64,000 bases of DNA from Streptomyces sp. NBC_01317 (GTDB taxonomy: Bacteria; Actinomycetota; Actinomycetes; Streptomycetales; Streptomycetaceae), in NCBI RefSeq assembly GCF_035961655.1, contig NZ_CP108393.1, positions 1,240,001 to 1,304,000 on the forward strand. The letters are read 5' to 3'. Below are positions 63,103 to 64,000 of the stretch, one piece after another. The position numbers and the translations under genes were made by a program. The stretch's first letter is position 1; every line of letters begins with the position of its first letter. Under the pieces are notes generated by a model. The model was not told where the DNA came from. It did no database searches and saw only the letters and a list, made by a program, of their open reading frames with translations.

Positions 63103-63486
63103 ATGGCGAAGCTGTCGCAGGACGACCTGCTCGCGCAGTTCGAGGACATGACCCTGCTCGAACTGTCCGGGTTCGTCAAGGCGTTCGAGGAGAAGTTCGA
63201 CGTCACCGCCGCCGCGGCGGTCGCCGCCGCCGGCCCCGCGGGCCCGGGTGCCCCGGTCGAGGCGGCCGACGAGCAGGACGAGTTCGACGTTGTCCTCACG
63301 GGCGCGGGCGAGAAGAAGATCCAGGTCATCAAGGTGGTGCGGGAGCTGACCTCGCTGGGCCTCAAGGAAGCCAAGGACCTCGTGGACGGTGCCCCCAAGC
63401 CCGTCCTGGAGAAGGTCGCCAAGGAGGTCGCCGACAAGGCCGCCGAGTCCCTCAAGGCCGCGGGCGCCGCCGTCGAGGTCAAGTGA
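63103..63486 (+). CDS. rplL: 50S ribosomal protein L7/L12
   Basis: A 127-residue L7/L12 with the N-terminal dimerisation domain ([20 protein letters not shown]), an Ala/Gly/Pro hinge at about residues 38-58, and the factor-binding C-terminal domain ([39 protein letters not shown]). A GGAAGGA-like site precedes the ATG. It is separated from rplJ by 102 bases and followed by a terminator. rpoB, the usual next gene in streptomycetes, does not start in the visible 514 bases. Confidence 0.95.
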   Translation: MAKLSQDDLLAQFEDMTLLELSGFVKAFEEKFDVTAAAAVAAAGPAGPGAPVEAADEQDEFDVVLTGAGEKKIQVIKVVRELTSLGLKEAKDLVDGAPKPVLEKVAKEVADKAAESLKAAGAAVEVK

Positions 63487-63525
63487 TCGCGGGCGCCTGA
63501 GGGCGCCCCGGACCACCGTACGAGA

Positions 63526-63582
63526 ACAGGGCCTCTTGCCGGCCGGGCGGCGTCAGCCGGCCTGGGCGGCGGGAGGCCCTGT
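63526..63582 (+). terminator. stem-loop after rplL
   Basis: ACAGGGCCTC at 63526-63535 pairs with GAGGCCCTGT at 63573-63582; the loop carries a further GCCGGC hairpin. It should end the rplJL transcript. Confidence 0.75.
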
Positions 63583-63640
63583 CCTCTGGCCCCACGACTT
63601 CTTCCTCTGCGGGTTCCCCCCTCTCGTGCTGTACTGGCCA

Positions 63641-64000
63641 GATGAAGCGCAAGCCCATACCAGCGCTCGTGAAACACGCCGGGCGGACCGGCGGGGCGGC
63701 TGCGAGCCCCGTCAGCGCCCAGCGGACCGCGACCGTGCGCGACAGGGTCCGTCTCATGATCGGGATCACCGCGCGGGCGGGGGAATACCGCAGAGGTCTG
63801 CTACGGGCGGCCGAGCGCCTCAGCCCGGAGGAAGCGGCGATCCTCTCCGACCTGGAGCGGCACGGACTCCAGGTGCCGCAACTGCGTGACGTTCTCCGCG
63901 GCGGCCATGTGCTGGTGGACGATCCGCGGCTGTACGAGGCCTGGCGGGCCGGCAAGGGCAGTCATCCCCGGATCTCCAGCCACCACCGTGACATCGACAA
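63641..64000 (+). CDS. unknown protein, N-terminal part (cut by window edge)
   Basis: An open frame from the ATG at 63641 runs to the window edge without a stop (120 codons). It has a basic start (MKRKPIPALVKHAGR), a helix rich in Arg (TVRDRVRLMIGITARAGEYR), then LSPEEAAILSDLERHGLQVP and VDDPRLYEAWRAG. G/C-biased third positions support coding. I do not recognise a family. No ribosome site is visible, so translation may be leaderless. It is certainly not the start of RpoB. Confidence 0.6.

Noticed and set aside
62446..63516. Minus-strand frame covering rplJ and rplL
   Set aside because: It is antisense shadow of two unmistakable ribosomal protein genes.

Overview
The window reads as chromosomal DNA of a Streptomyces-type actinomycete. 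It is extremely GC-rich, third codon positions are almost all G or C, GTG starts are common and many genes are coupled by ATGA or GTGA overlaps. It also carries conservon operons, a WhiJ/AbaA-type locus and rare TTA codons. No rRNA, tRNA, CRISPR array, transposase or phage gene was seen. About 50 genes are supported, two of them cut by the window edges.

Layout. 1-5.7 kb: a cut GlxA-type regulator, a cupin, then a sugar-acid operon (GntR regulator, DHDPS-family aldolase, IlvD/Edd dehydratase, GH4 glycosidase). 5.8-9.2 kb: a PF04672-type methyltransferase and a WhiJ/AbaA-like set (XRE regulator with DUF5753, DUF397 protein, RsbW-like ATPase) with a palindromic operator. 9.2-26.5 kb: a galactoside/galactonate island with galactonate dehydratase, KDG-type kinase, KDPG/KDPGal aldolase, SMP-30 lactonase, mutarotase-like protein, SDR dehydrogenase, GntR regulator, GH36 and secreted GH27 alpha-galactosidases, a sugar ABC transporter and a ROK repressor, followed by xylose isomerase and xylulokinase. 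Taken together these can take an alpha-galactoside from outside the cell to pyruvate and glyceraldehyde 3-phosphate. 28-37.5 kb: an FAD monooxygenase, a HAAT-type ABC transporter with a fused LivH-LivM permease, and a two-gene conservon-like sensor. 37.8-43.6 kb: an acyl-CoA ligase, a LysR regulator, a gene-free island of nested repeats, and the threonine-to-glycine operon tdh-kbl.

43.7-48.6 kb: a PAP2 phosphatase and a DMT-type membrane protein with a very long repetitive tail, divergent from a TetR gene. The shared promoter region holds six hexamer boxes at 16-bp spacing, including a 50-bp perfect palindrome. 49.3-55.4 kb: a terpene cyclase with a TTA codon converging on a five-gene conservon whose P450 has lost the ExxR motif. 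55.7-64 kb: an MmyB-type regulator, a D-Ala-D-Ala carboxypeptidase, a cysteine-cluster/pentapeptide-repeat protein, a LAL-type ATPase lacking its LuxR domain, and an rplJ-rplL pair away from its usual neighbours, followed by an unknown gene cut by the right edge.

The least ordinary items are the 16-bp-phased operator array with its membrane operon, the repeat-tailed DMT protein and repeat-headed sugar kinase, the MITE-like hairpin pair, the HTH-less LAL protein ending in a 13-bp tandem repeat, and the displaced rplJL pair. All functions are inferred from motifs and gene context; no database search was run.
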